In this document: in pieces, positions 32,816 to 40,572 of the stretch | Layout of the letters: every line of letters starts with the position of its first letter | How positions within the stretch are numbered: the stretch's first letter is position 1 | NCBI RefSeq assembly: GCF_024346315.1 | Contig: NZ_JAGQCS010000014.1 | Coordinates: 1 to 50,492, forward strand | Source: Cyanobium sp. ATX 6F1 | GTDB taxonomy: Bacteria; Cyanobacteriota; Cyanobacteriia; PCC-6307; Cyanobiaceae | Direction of reading: 5' to 3' | Length of the DNA: 50,492 nt | The notes under the pieces: model-generated | What the model saw: only the letters and a program-made list of their open reading frames with translations | Told to the model about the DNA's origin: nothing | The model's database searches: none | Position numbers and translations under genes: made by a program

Positions 32816-33025
32816 CTACTCCACATCCTGAATCGCACCCTTCTCCGGGCAAATCAATTCCGCCGCCTGTCGGACCTCGCTGAGCACCTGAAACAGCACC
32901 TTTGGTGATTCCTTGAGCAGCCCAATCCAGTGGCCCAGAACAGCGGCATGGCTCTCGATCTCGCTACCGATCTCCAGGCGATCACCCACCAGCACAGCCC
33001 CCAGCTCCTCGCGGGATTCAATCGA
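32816..33025 (-). pseudogene. Second ArdC-like peptidase fragment
   Basis: Minus strand reads EELGAVLVGDRLEIGSEIES then HAAVLGHWIGLLKESPKVLF and ends after CPEKGAIQDVE. The block 32855-33007 aligns without gaps to 15795-15947 at clearly over 80 percent identity by eye. The VAELGA motif has lost ten bases at its start (33007 onward), and the catalytic HE-x-x-H half is missing. Two dispersed remnants of one mobile gene. The surrounding 32433-33229 holds no other gene I can support. Confidence 0.6.
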
Positions 33026-33045
33026 TCGCCTGCAGATAGCAGGCC

Positions 33046-33081
33046 CGATCCCCCCGAAGCTCACCGGCACCGGCCAGGCCG
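33046..33081. repeat. 36-bp dispersed direct repeat, copy 1 (copy 2 at 34091-34126)
   Basis: CGATCCCCCCGAAGC then ACCGGCACCGGCCAGGCC occurs at 33046-33081 and 34091-34126 with about two mismatches, and weaker similarity extends about 18 bases to the left. Both copies border the pair of genes at 33230-33981, flanking them in direct orientation. This could be an insertion footprint or the residue of another decayed gene. Confidence 0.65.
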
Positions 33082-33229
33082 CCACCCAGTTGAGATCAGA
33101 GGCGGCTCTGCTGCTTCGGCTCCGCAGCTGCCGTCACCTGTCACGGCCTGGCGCAGGGTTCCCCCAACTACCTTTTGCTGGCACGGCGACTGGGCTACCT
33201 CGCCAGGATTGGGCCATCGCTTCTCTCCA

Positions 33230-33421
33230 ATGCTGCTGCCCAGCCCCTTCTGCCCCCTCACGGCCGCCAAGATCGCCGGCCTGCAGGCCATGGTGCTGCT
33301 GCTGCTCACCCTGCTGATCAAGGCTCGGGTCCAGATCAAGGCCGCCTCGGGCGCCCTGGGTCTGGCGACCCTCGCCGCTGGGGCCTTGGCCCTGAACCGC
33401 CGCCCAGCGCAAGCGGCATGA
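33230..33421 (+). CDS. Small hydrophobic protein, 63 aa
   Basis: ATG at 33230; residues 13-30 and 38-54 are hydrophobic (IAGLQAMVLLLLTLLIKARV, SGALGLATLAAGALAL), with a short basic tail (NRRPAQAA). It overlaps the next gene by ATGA (33418-33421), strong evidence that it is translated. Not recognised as a named family. Confidence 0.6.
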   Translation: MLLPSPFCPLTAAKIAGLQAMVLLLLTLLIKARVQIKAASGALGLATLAAGALALNRRPAQAA

Positions 33422-33981
33422 CGGCGCTGCCGCCATGGCGGCCGCTGCTGCGCGGGGCCCGCGAGCGGGAAGGAAGATCACCAGCGGCCCGCTGGCTGCA
33501 GCTCGCCACTGTGGCCCCCGATGGCACCCCACGGGTGCGCACCCTGGTCTTCCGGGGCTGGGCCGATGGCGCCGCGTTGGATCTGTTCACCGATGGCCGC
33601 AGCGCCAAACCGGCTGAGCTCCGGCAGCAGCCCGCCGTTGAGCTGTGCTGGCTGCTGCCCAAAGCCCGCTGTCAGTTCCGCCTGCGCGGGGACGTTCTGA
33701 CCTTGCCCACTGACCTGGAATGGGATGAGCGTCTTCGGCACTGGCAAGGTCTCACCCCCGCAGGACGCGCGCTCTGGGGCTGGCCCGAACCGGGAGCAGC
33801 GTTCGATGCCTCAGGGGGGTTCCCATCAGAGCTAGCGGACGGCACTCCCTTGCCCGAGCATTTCCAGCTGCTGCGCATCGAACTGGCGCAGGTGGAGTTG
33901 CTGGAGCTACGGGATCATCCGCACCAGCGCCGGCGTTGGCGCCGAGACGACGGCTGGACCGAGGAGCGCCTGAATCCTTGA
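33418..33981 (+). CDS. Pyridoxamine 5'-phosphate oxidase-family FMN-binding protein
   Basis: 187 aa. FMN-binding split-barrel blocks are LQLATVAPDGTPRVRTLVFR (about residues 27-46), LDLFTDGRSAKPAELRQQPA and VELCWLLPKARCQFRLRGDV, as in the alternative PNPOx family of cyanobacteria and plants. The C terminus FQLLRIELAQVELLEL-RD is characteristic of this branch. It differs from the canonical PdxH at 39535 and need not act in vitamin B6 synthesis. Translationally coupled to the small membrane protein upstream. Confidence 0.88.
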   Translation: MTALPPWRPLLRGAREREGRSPAARWLQLATVAPDGTPRVRTLVFRGWADGAALDLFTDGRSAKPAELRQQPAVELCWLLPKARCQFRLRGDVLTLPTDLEWDERLRHWQGLTPAGRALWGWPEPGAAFDASGGFPSELADGTPLPEHFQLLRIELAQVELLELRDHPHQRRRWRRDDGWTEERLNP

Positions 33982-34090
33982 AGGAGGAAGCGGCCGCTGA
34001 GCACCTGAACCAGCAGGCACCCGCGTGAACTCCAGGACCAGCACCCCATGGGCCCAGGTGGCGCAGAACGCCGCTGGCAGTTGGCGGGCG

Positions 34091-34126
34091 CGATCCCCCC
34101 GAAGCGCACCGGCACCGGCCAGGCCC
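34091..34126. repeat. 36-bp dispersed direct repeat, copy 2
   Basis: Partner of 33046-33081, with about two mismatches. It lies in the 230-base gap between the FMN-binding protein and the VapBC-like module. Confidence 0.6.
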
Positions 34127-34180
34127 CCCGCGCAGGCCACGGCAGCCCAAGCGCGAGACGGCCACGGTCGTTCGACTAGA

Positions 34181-34202
34181 GTGTATCCACACACTCGTAC
34201 AC
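34181..34202 (+). promoter_or_regulatory. Inverted repeat GTGTA-N12-TACAC, likely operator of the VapBC-type module
   Basis: Arms at 34181-34185 and 34198-34202, 16 bases before the antitoxin ATG, in an AT-richer patch (TAGAGTGTATCCACACACTC) suited to a promoter. Probable binding site for the AbrB-type antitoxin. Different in sequence from the operators at 28983 and 47871. Confidence 0.5.
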
Positions 34203-34217
34203 ACAAGTCGGCAGCCC

Positions 34218-34472
34218 ATGGACGTGCTTCCCAGCCGGGTGTTCATGAACGGCAACAGCCAGGCCGTGCGCATCCCCGCCGAGTTCCGCCTCACCACCGA
34301 CCGGGTGCAGATCACCCGCAGCCCCAGCGGTGATCTGATCATTCACCCCTGCCCGGCCCAGCGTGGCCAGGCCCTGCTCGACACCCTCGCGGGCTTTGAA
34401 CCCAGCTTCGTGGCCAGCCTGGAAGCGCAGCAGGCAAGTCCGAGCGCGGTGCAGGACCGGGAGACCCTTTGA
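34218..34472 (+). CDS. vapB: AbrB/VagC-type antitoxin (VapB)
   Basis: 84 aa. The N terminus SRVFMNGNSQAVRIPAEFRL is the VapB/VagC DNA-binding motif (MNGNSQAVR-IP). The C-terminal part (LLDTLAGFEPSFVAS) should bind the toxin. It overlaps the toxin gene by four bases (TTGA), standard coupling for these modules. Confidence 0.9.
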   Translation: MDVLPSRVFMNGNSQAVRIPAEFRLTTDRVQITRSPSGDLIIHPCPAQRGQALLDTLAGFEPSFVASLEAQQASPSAVQDRETL

Positions 34473-34882
34473 TCTACCTGCTCGACACCAACATCCTCAT
34501 CGACCTGATCAAGAACCGGCCGCCGCAGGTAGCTGAGCGCATCGATCAGCTCGCCGATGACGACAGCCTGGCGATGTCGTTCATCACCTGGGCCGAACTG
34601 CTGCGCGGTGCCGAGGGCAGCCAGCGCCGCGAAACCACCCTCCTGCAGCTCGAGGCCCTGGCCCGGCAGGTGCCGGTGCTCTATCCCGATGGCCCTGCCA
34701 TCTGCCGCCATTACGCCGTGCAGGCCACCACCCTCAAGCGGCAGGCCACACCCATCGGCGGCAACGATCTCTGGATCGCCTGCCACGCCCTGGCCCTTGG
34801 CGCCACCCTGGTGAGCCACAACGGGCGTGAATTCGCCCGCATCGAGGGGCTGGCCCTGGAAGATTGGGCCGCAGCGGGATAA
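34469..34882 (+). CDS. vapC: VapC-type PIN-domain ribonuclease toxin
   Basis: 137 aa with TTG start overlapping the antitoxin stop. Active-site acids: Asp in YLLDTNILIDLIKNRP, Glu in ITWAELLRGAEGSQRR, Asp in GGNDLWIACHALAL and the C-terminal NGREFARIEGLALEDW. This matches the tRNA(fMet)-cleaving VapC type with NNXREF-like ending. Function as an RNase toxin follows from the family. Confidence 0.92.
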   Translation: MIYLLDTNILIDLIKNRPPQVAERIDQLADDDSLAMSFITWAELLRGAEGSQRRETTLLQLEALARQVPVLYPDGPAICRHYAVQATTLKRQATPIGGNDLWIACHALALGATLVSHNGREFARIEGLALEDWAAAG

Positions 34883-35038
34883 CCGATGGAATGTCGCATG
34901 TCAGGCGACAACGAAGACTGAACCAGATCAATCACGCAGGCGACGATCGTCTCCAGCGGCGCACTTGAGTCAGTGAGGACGTCGGAGCGCCGCAGTCCTA
35001 GCCAACCGTCTAATGTAGTCACAAAAACAGCAGTGCCC

Positions 35039-35335
35039 ATGGCTGATGTGGTCGCAAAGCAGGTGTCGGTGCGGGATCTCAAGACCCACCTCTCTGAGTG
35101 GCTGGCCCGCGCTCAGGCCGGTGAGGTGGTGGAGGTCACCTCCCATCGCAGACCCATTGCCCGCATCACCGCTGTGAAGCAGCCAGATCCATCCTCCTCG
35201 CCGCATCCGCTGCAGAAAGCGATCGATGCCTGCGTCATCACCTGGAGCGGCCAGAAGCCGGTCTTTCCACCGCCGGTGAAGTTGAACGATAGCGGCAAGC
35301 TCGTGAGTGAGATCGTGCTGGAAGACCGGGATTGA
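35039..35335 (+). CDS. Phd/YefM-type antitoxin
   Basis: 98 aa from ATG 35039. KQVSVRDLKTHLSEWLARAQ then GEVVEVTSHRRPIARI is the Phd/YefM DNA-binding fold. The C-terminal extension contains PFPPPVKLN-type and SEIVLEDRD toxin-contact residues. It precedes a PIN toxin by four bases, a combination (Phd with PIN) common in cyanobacteria. Confidence 0.9.
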   Translation: MADVVAKQVSVRDLKTHLSEWLARAQAGEVVEVTSHRRPIARITAVKQPDPSSSPHPLQKAIDACVITWSGQKPVFPPPVKLNDSGKLVSEIVLEDRD

Positions 35336-35339
35336 GCCG

Positions 35340-35765
35340 GTGATCCTGTTCTGTGACACCAGTGCGCTGATCAAGCTGCTGATCAGCGAGCCCGGCTCCG
35401 ATCAGATGCTGCAAGCCAGCATGGAAGCTGAGGCGATTGCGGTGTGCCGGATCACCTGGGCAGAAGTCATGGCGGGCATGGCCCGCCGGCAGCGAGAGGT
35501 GCCCGGCGACGCCGTGATGCTCGAGCAGGCCCGCGAGCAACTGATCCAGAGCTGGCCGCTCTGCACGATCGTCGAGGTCAGCCAGAGCCTCGTCGAGACA
35601 GCCGGGCGGTTTGCTGATGTCTTTGCCTTGCGTGGCTACGACAGCGTGCAGCTGGCAGCAGCCCATGAACTGCAGATCAACAGTGAACAACCGCTGACCT
35701 TTGCCTGCTTCGATCGCCGGCTCAAGCAGGCTGCGGCTCTGCTGAAGATGGACGTTCTTTCGTGA
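35340..35765 (+). CDS. PIN-domain ribonuclease toxin
   Basis: 141 aa from GTG 35340; an earlier GTG at 35307 overlaps the antitoxin. Acidic residues: Asp in LFCDTSALIKLLISEPGSDQ, Glu in ITWAEVMAGMARRQ, Asp in RGYDSVQLAAAHEL and Asp in TFACFDRRLKQAA. The DSVQLA-type motif is typical of PIN toxins paired with Phd/YefM antitoxins. Confidence 0.9.
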   Translation: MILFCDTSALIKLLISEPGSDQMLQASMEAEAIAVCRITWAEVMAGMARRQREVPGDAVMLEQAREQLIQSWPLCTIVEVSQSLVETAGRFADVFALRGYDSVQLAAAHELQINSEQPLTFACFDRRLKQAAALLKMDVLS

Positions 35766-35800
35766 GCAGAGACGCTCCAACCCTTTAGCCGCAGATCTAC

Positions 35801-36361
35801 TCAGGGATGGGCGGGACCGTGCTGGTGGTCAGCTGGCAGGGGCAGACCGGCATCGTCGAGCAGCTCCACGCTTTCCTGCTCGTTTGGGTCGGAGCGGGTG
35901 ACGATGGCGATCGCTGGCTCCGTGGCGCTGAGATTCACCAGTTGATGGGGTAGATCGGCTGGAATGAAGATGAAATCGCCGGCGCGGTTCACCACCCGCT
36001 GGCGCAGGCCGGCGCCATAGCGGGTTTCCACCGTTCCCTGCAGCAGATAGATCGCCGTCTCGTAGTTGCGGTGGCGATGAGCCCTTGCTCTGGCACCGGG
36101 CGGTATGACGATGCGGTTGAGCGAGAGTGTGCGGGCCCCGCTGTTGGCACCGGAGATGCCCACGAATCGCCCCAGACCCTGGCGGCTGTCGTGCTGCGTG
36201 GCTGGCCGCACCGTGATGACCCCGCCGTCGCCAGGACGGCCGATCACCTCGTCGGTGCGGACAGGCGATGCCTGCGCCAGCAGCCCCAGTCCACAGACCA
36301 GAGCCAGTGCACGGCCGTCAGTGACAACACCCACCTCTGCAATGGCCCCAATCTGTTCCAA
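35801..36361 (-). CDS. Cupin-domain protein, probably exported
   Basis: 186 aa. The N terminus has a signal-peptide-like stretch (ALALVCGLGLLAQASP). The cupin barrel has both motifs: G-x5-H-x-H-x3,4-E-x6-G as GARARAHRHRNYETAIYLLQ (about residues 88-107) and G-x5-P-x-G/D-x2-H as AGDFIFIPADLPHQLVNLSA. The His and Glu residues would hold a metal. Substrate unknown. It sits alone between two toxin-antitoxin modules on opposite strands. Confidence 0.85.
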   Translation of the reverse strand: MEQIGAIAEVGVVTDGRALALVCGLGLLAQASPVRTDEVIGRPGDGGVITVRPATQHDSRQGLGRFVGISGANSGARTLSLNRIVIPPGARARAHRHRNYETAIYLLQGTVETRYGAGLRQRVVNRAGDFIFIPADLPHQLVNLSATEPAIAIVTRSDPNEQESVELLDDAGLPLPADHQHGPAHP

Positions 36362-36549
36362 ATCAGGCGCAGACGGCTGGACCGGTCAAGCCCTTTGGGG
36401 GGTTGGTGAACCACCCAGCCAGAACCGCGCCATCGGTCCGGTCTGGCAAGAGCTGTGGAGAGGCAAGAGGTTCGATGGCTGGAGCACGAGAAGCGCTGGC
36501 GGCCCTGCTGATCCGAATCCTGTGGAGGTCAAAGCGCCTGTGCGGCGCC

Positions 36550-36951
36550 TTACGCCGTTGGTGCCCAGTTATCAACATGCAGACCGGGCACTTGGGCAAA
36601 CTCACGGGTGTTGTTGGTGATCAGCGTGGCCTGCAGGCTCAGGGCATGGGCCGCGATCATCGTGTCGAGTGAACCAATCGGTGTACCCCTGCGTTCCAGC
36701 TCCGCACGCAGGTCGCCGTAGGCCCAGGCGGCGCGCTCGTCAAAGGGCAGGATCGTTAGTGGGGCCAGAAACATCTCCAGAGCCTGACGGTTGCGTGCCG
36801 ATCCGCTCTTGGCAACACCAAAGGCCAGCTCGGCAGCTACCACACTGCAGAGGCCAATCTCTCCAAGTCGGTAGTTCTTGAACCGCTCCAGTACAGCTGC
36901 TGGTTTGGCATTGATGATGTAAATGCAGATGTTGGTATCGAGCAAGATCAT
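36550..36951 (-). CDS. vapC: VapC-type PIN-domain ribonuclease toxin
   Basis: 133 aa. LLDTNICIYIINAKP, VAAELAFGVAKSGSARN, GSLDTMIAAHALSLQA and TNNTREFAQVPGLHVDNW give the full set of PIN acids and the C-terminal NNTREF motif of tRNA(fMet)-specific VapC. Its ATG overlaps the antitoxin stop (ATGA). Confidence 0.93.
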   Translation of the reverse strand: MILLDTNICIYIINAKPAAVLERFKNYRLGEIGLCSVVAAELAFGVAKSGSARNRQALEMFLAPLTILPFDERAAWAYGDLRAELERRGTPIGSLDTMIAAHALSLQATLITNNTREFAQVPGLHVDNWAPTA

Positions 36952-37181
36952 GGGCTGATCGCTTCCCGGATCTGCTCCTCGGGTTGCTCGCGCGTGATCA
37001 CGAACCCCGGCTCAAAGGCTGCCAGCCCTGCCTCCAGGGTTTGCCAGGGGTCATCGATCGGCAGCAGCAGCACACCGTTGCCGAAATGCTTCACAACCAC
37101 CTCGTTGCCGCTGAAGCGGTAGTCCTTCGGCAGCCGCACCGCCTGGCTGCGGCCCGACTGAAACAGACGTGCGGTGTCCAT
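36948..37181 (-). CDS. vapB: AbrB-type antitoxin (VapB)
   Basis: 77 aa from ATG 37181: ARLFQSGRSQAVRLPKDYRF matches the VapB DNA-binding motif (G-x-SQAVRLP), followed by a VKHFGNGVLLLP strand and a C-terminal acidic tail. The frame continues upstream to 37427 in low-complexity residues, which I regard as non-coding. It is first of the module. Confidence 0.9.
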   Translation of the reverse strand: MDTARLFQSGRSQAVRLPKDYRFSGNEVVVKHFGNGVLLLPIDDPWQTLEAGLAAFEPGFVITREQPEEQIREAISP

Positions 37182-37286
37182 CGGAGGCCCGGATCCGGTA
37201 GTGACCCATGGTAGCCACCACGGCTGGAACTTGGCCCATGGCGGCAAGCCCCCTGCCAGGCTGGTCGCCAGCTCCGCGCCCACGCC

Positions 37287-37478
37287 TTGCCATCCCTGCC
37301 CCCCGACCAGGATCCCGATGACTGGGCCGTTGATCGCGGCATGCCCCTGGGCCTGCGGCTGCTGGCCTTGGTGGGGGCGCTGTCGTTTGTGATGATCGGG
37401 ATCACAAGCCTGCTGCCGCTGTTTCAACCCCAGAAGCCGCCTTCCCTGCCCGAACCCCCGAAGGCGGCCCTGGGTTGA
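37287..37478 (+). CDS. Small membrane protein, 63 aa
   Basis: TTG start at 37287; an acidic N-terminal half (PDQDPDDWAVD), one transmembrane helix (LRLLALVGALSFVMIGITSL) and a Pro-rich C terminus (PPSLPEPPKAALG). It ends with TGA sharing a base with the NUDIX ATG (TGATG), so the two are translationally coupled. Not recognised. Confidence 0.65.
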   Translation: MPSLPPDQDPDDWAVDRGMPLGLRLLALVGALSFVMIGITSLLPLFQPQKPPSLPEPPKAALG

Positions 37479-37918
37479 TGGAGCCTGCGCCGCTGGGAGT
37501 CGAAGTGGCGATCGCCATGCTCGAACGGCAGGGCCGCTGGCTGCTGCAGCTCCGCGACGACCTCCCGGGCATCGTCGCGCCGGGGCACTGGGGGCTGTTC
37601 GGCGGCCATCTGGATCCGGGCGAAACGCCCGAGCAGGCCCTGCGCCGTGAACTGCTCGAGGAGATCAACTGGCAGGCCGGGGAGCTGCCCTTCTGGTTCC
37701 GCCACAGCAACCCGGCGCGCGTCGCCCATTTCTTTCGCGCCGATCTCACCGTGCCGCTGGAGTCCCTGCAGCTGCTGGAGGGCCAGGACCTGGTGCTCGC
37801 CAGCACCCGGGAACTGAACAGCGGCCGTGTGTGGAGCCCGAAGCTGCGGCAGCACCGGCCCCTGGCCCCCTCGCTGTTGATCGCCGCCAGCGCCCTGGCG
37901 GCGCCCCCGCCACCCTGA
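37478..37918 (+). CDS. NUDIX hydrolase
   Basis: 146 aa. The Nudix box GHLDPGETPEQALRRELLEE (G-x5-E-x7-REUXEE) is complete at about residues 38-57 and binds the catalytic metal. It hydrolyses a nucleoside diphosphate linked to another moiety; the substrate is unknown (NTP cleaning, NDP-sugar or ADP-ribose). Translationally coupled to the small membrane protein. Confidence 0.93.
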   Translation: MEPAPLGVEVAIAMLERQGRWLLQLRDDLPGIVAPGHWGLFGGHLDPGETPEQALRRELLEEINWQAGELPFWFRHSNPARVAHFFRADLTVPLESLQLLEGQDLVLASTRELNSGRVWSPKLRQHRPLAPSLLIAASALAAPPPP

Positions 37919-37920
37919 GC

Positions 37921-38622
37921 TCAGCCGGCGGCACCGAACAGCCGCCCCACCGCGGCCGTGAGCGCCAGGGCGAACGTGCCCCAGAACAGCATCCGCAGGG
38001 AACCGCGCCAGAGGGAGGCGCCGCCGATCGAGGCCGACAGCCCCCCCAGCAGCGCCAGGGCGACGATCGCATTGATCGTCACCAGCTCGGTGATCCGCCC
38101 GGCGGGGGTGAGCTCAAGGGTGAGCAGCGGCAGGCTGGCGCCGATGGCGAAGCTGGCGGCCGATGCCAGCGCGGCCTGGATCGGCCGGGCCCGCAGAATC
38201 TCGTTGAGGCCCAGCTCATCGCGGGCATGGGCGCCCAGGGGGTCATGGAGCGTGAGTTGCTCGGCCACCTGCCGGGCGAGGCCGTGATCGAGGCCCCGCC
38301 GGATGTAGATCTCCGTCAGCTCGGCGAGTTCACCAGCAGGATCGAGGGCCAGTTCCTGGCGCTCCTTGGCCAGGTCGGCCCGCTCGGTGTCGGCCTGGGA
38401 TTGCACCGAGACGTATTCCCCCGCCGCCATCGACAGCGCCCCGGCGACGGTGGCCGCCACCCCCGCCACGAGCACCTGCTCCTTGGCTGCCCCGGAGGCG
38501 GCGATGCCCACCACCAGGCTGGCCACCGAAATGATGCCGTCATTGGCCCCCAGCACCACGGCACGCAGCCATCCGGCGCGGTGGGAGCGGTGCCCCTCGC
38601 TGCGTCCAGCGTCGTGGCTCAT
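37921..38622 (-). CDS. VIT1/CCC1-family Fe(II)/Mn(II) transporter
   Basis: 233 aa with the VIT fold: SEGHRSHRAGWLRAVVLGAN then DGIISVASLVVGIAASGA, a charged cytoplasmic metal-binding segment (SQADTERADLAKERQELALD) and a C-terminal helical hairpin pair. About five transmembrane helices. Likely moves ferrous iron or manganese out of the cytoplasm. Convergent with the NUDIX gene, two bases apart. Confidence 0.92.
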   Translation of the reverse strand: MSHDAGRSEGHRSHRAGWLRAVVLGANDGIISVASLVVGIAASGAAKEQVLVAGVAATVAGALSMAAGEYVSVQSQADTERADLAKERQELALDPAGELAELTEIYIRRGLDHGLARQVAEQLTLHDPLGAHARDELGLNEILRARPIQAALASAASFAIGASLPLLTLELTPAGRITELVTINAIVALALLGGLSASIGGASLWRGSLRMLFWGTFALALTAAVGRLFGAAG

Positions 38623-38666
38623 CGTTCTCTGCGCTTGCCTCGGTGCAGCATGGCGCCTGGGGCCGA

Positions 38667-39302
38667 TCAGTCGTGGCCTGTGCCGTCCTCCTCCGCCGCA
38701 GGCAGGCTGCCGCGGAACTGCTCGGAGAGCAGCGAGCGCTGGTATTCGATCGACAGCGAGGACAGATGGTGCTTGGCCGCCTTGTGCAAGCGGGGGTCGA
38801 TCTGATCGAAGGTGCGACCGCTGGGCACCTGCATCCCGGCCACCAGACGCAACACATCAAAGAGCCGCACCTGGTCGTGCTGCCAGGCCTGGTAGTCGAT
38901 CGCGGCGGCATTGAGATCCTGCTCGGAGACCTTCCCGAGCTCCAGGGCCTGGTGCAGTCCCTGGAGTTGGGCCAGCCGCGCCGAGGTCACCAGGGCATGG
39001 GCCGAGCCAAGGGCCGCCAGGGCATCGGTGGCCTCGCGCTTGAGCACCGAGAGATTGCGGCTCTGGACCGCCCGCTCCATCGACAGCGGCAGGCGCACCC
39101 CCGGCCGCATCGGGATCGGCGCCGCACTGGGGCCGGCGGACTCCAGCGCGCCGGGGAGCGGGTCCGCCATCAAAAGCTGGGCCTGGTCCGTTGGCTGGGC
39201 CTCAGGCTGGGTCTCAGGGGCAGGCTGGGCCTGCAGGGCTGAGCCCCAGCGCACCAGCAGATTTCCAAGTTTGTGGCCGTAGGCCCTGGGCGTCCATTCC
39301 AT
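38667..39302 (-). CDS. Hypothetical protein, 211 aa
   Basis: Not recognised. A Pro/Gln-rich linker (QPAPETQPEAQPTDQAQ) separates a basic N terminus from a helical C-terminal domain (RAVQSRNLSVLKREATDALA, LGKVSEQDLNAAAIDYQAWQ). No signal peptide or membrane segment. GTG at 39311 or ATG at 39302. It shares the direction of the VIT1-like gene, 44 bases upstream of it, and may be co-transcribed with it. Confidence 0.6.
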   Translation of the reverse strand: MEWTPRAYGHKLGNLLVRWGSALQAQPAPETQPEAQPTDQAQLLMADPLPGALESAGPSAAPIPMRPGVRLPLSMERAVQSRNLSVLKREATDALAALGSAHALVTSARLAQLQGLHQALELGKVSEQDLNAAAIDYQAWQHDQVRLFDVLRLVAGMQVPSGRTFDQIDPRLHKAAKHHLSSLSIEYQRSLLSEQFRGSLPAAEEDGTGHD

Positions 39303-39534
39303 CGCATGCACTCACCTAGGGACCAATCTGCAGGCAGAGGGACGCCAGGGGAAGGGGGAAACCCGCGCCGGGGCCGCACGGTTTGCCGCATCGTGCCCAG
39401 CAGCCGCCTGCAACCGCTGATCACCCGGGTGAAAAGCCTTCCACCAACCCGACCACTCCGCCAGCCCCAGGCCGCCTGGCGCCGGCGGAGATCGACCTAC
39501 GGTGGCTGGGGCGATCCAACAGCCACAGCCAACG

Positions 39535-40197
39535 ATGGATCCCGCCGGCACCAGCAGCACTGATGTGGCCTCCCTGCGCCGGGAGTACCGCCTGGCCGGA
39601 CTGCGCCGGGCTGATCTGGCGGCCGATCCCATGGCCCAGTTCCGCCGCTGGCTCGCCGAGGCCAGCGCCGCCGAGCTGCCGGAACCCAACGCGATGGTGC
39701 TCTCCACCAGCGATGGGTCCCGCTGCAGTTCACGCACGGTGCTGCTCAAGGCCTTCGACGGGCGGGGCTTCGTGTTCTTCACCAACTACGGCAGCCGCAA
39801 GGCCACCGACATCGCCGCCTGCCCCCAGGTCAGCCTGCTGTTTCCCTGGTACGCGCTCGAGCGCCAGGTGGGGGTGATCGGCCGCGCCGAGCGCATCAGC
39901 CTGGGTGAATCCCTCGCCTACTTCGCCTCGCGGCCCCACGGCAGCCGACTCGGGGCCTGGGTCTCCCAGCAGAGCGAGGTGATCAACTCGCGCACGATCC
40001 TGGAGCTGAAGTGGGAGGAACTGCGGCGCAAGTTCGCCGGAGGTGAGGTGCCCCTGCCCGATTTCTGGGGCGGCTTCCGGGTGGTTCCCCGTGAACTGGA
40101 GTTCTGGCAGGGAAGGGAGAACCGACTCCATGACCGCTTCCGCTACGGGCGCAGCAACGGCGAGGAGGCCTGGGCGATCGAGCGCCTGGCCCCCTAG
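39535..40197 (+). CDS. pdxH: Pyridoxamine 5'-phosphate oxidase
   Basis: Final step of vitamin B6 salvage and synthesis: oxidises pyridoxine/pyridoxamine phosphate to pyridoxal 5'-phosphate with FMN. 220 aa. [20 protein letters not shown], the FMN site [20 protein letters not shown] and [19 protein letters not shown] and the C-terminal [20 protein letters not shown] (with the conserved Arg-x-N-R-LHDR) are all present. ATG at 39535. Monocistronic. Confidence 0.96.
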   Translation: MDPAGTSSTDVASLRREYRLAGLRRADLAADPMAQFRRWLAEASAAELPEPNAMVLSTSDGSRCSSRTVLLKAFDGRGFVFFTNYGSRKATDIAACPQVSLLFPWYALERQVGVIGRAERISLGESLAYFASRPHGSRLGAWVSQQSEVINSRTILELKWEELRRKFAGGEVPLPDFWGGFRVVPRELEFWQGRENRLHDRFRYGRSNGEEAWAIERLAP

Positions 40198-40220
40198 GGC
40201 CCGCAGGCCAGCCGGGCCGT

Positions 40221-40460
40221 TCAGCCGCCTCGGCGGGCCAGTCCCGTGCGTCTGCGCCAGCGCCGCAGCGCCACCAGCGACCAGATCCCCTCCGCTACCG
40301 CGAACGGCCAGGCACCCGCCAGCAGCCCGTAGACCCCCGAGGCCAGGCAACCGGCGGCGAACACCAGCACCCAGAACGGGGCGCGCTCCTCAAGGGCGTA
40401 GGCGATCAGCATCACGGCCACGGCCACCACGCCGAACAGGGTGAGTGGATCGAGAGCCAT
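40221..40460 (-). CDS. Small membrane protein, 79 aa
   Basis: Three short hydrophobic helices (LTLFGVVAVAVMLIAYALEE, FWVLVFAAGCLASGVYGLLA, GIWSLVALRRW) and a strongly basic C terminus (RRRTGLARRGG). The pattern resembles small CBU_0592-like membrane proteins common in bacteria, but a firm family match cannot be made. Convergent with pdxH. Confidence 0.75.
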   Translation of the reverse strand: MALDPLTLFGVVAVAVMLIAYALEERAPFWVLVFAAGCLASGVYGLLAGAWPFAVAEGIWSLVALRRWRRRTGLARRGG

Positions 40461-40572
40461 GGCGAGCGCAGGGGAAAGGGCTGGTGAGCTTGGCCCGTTG
40501 GCAGAGGAGGCCGTTGTGGTGTGAATCCGCGCCTAGCTTGGCCGCAAAGGGGGCGCCGGGCGGAGCGCAGGG

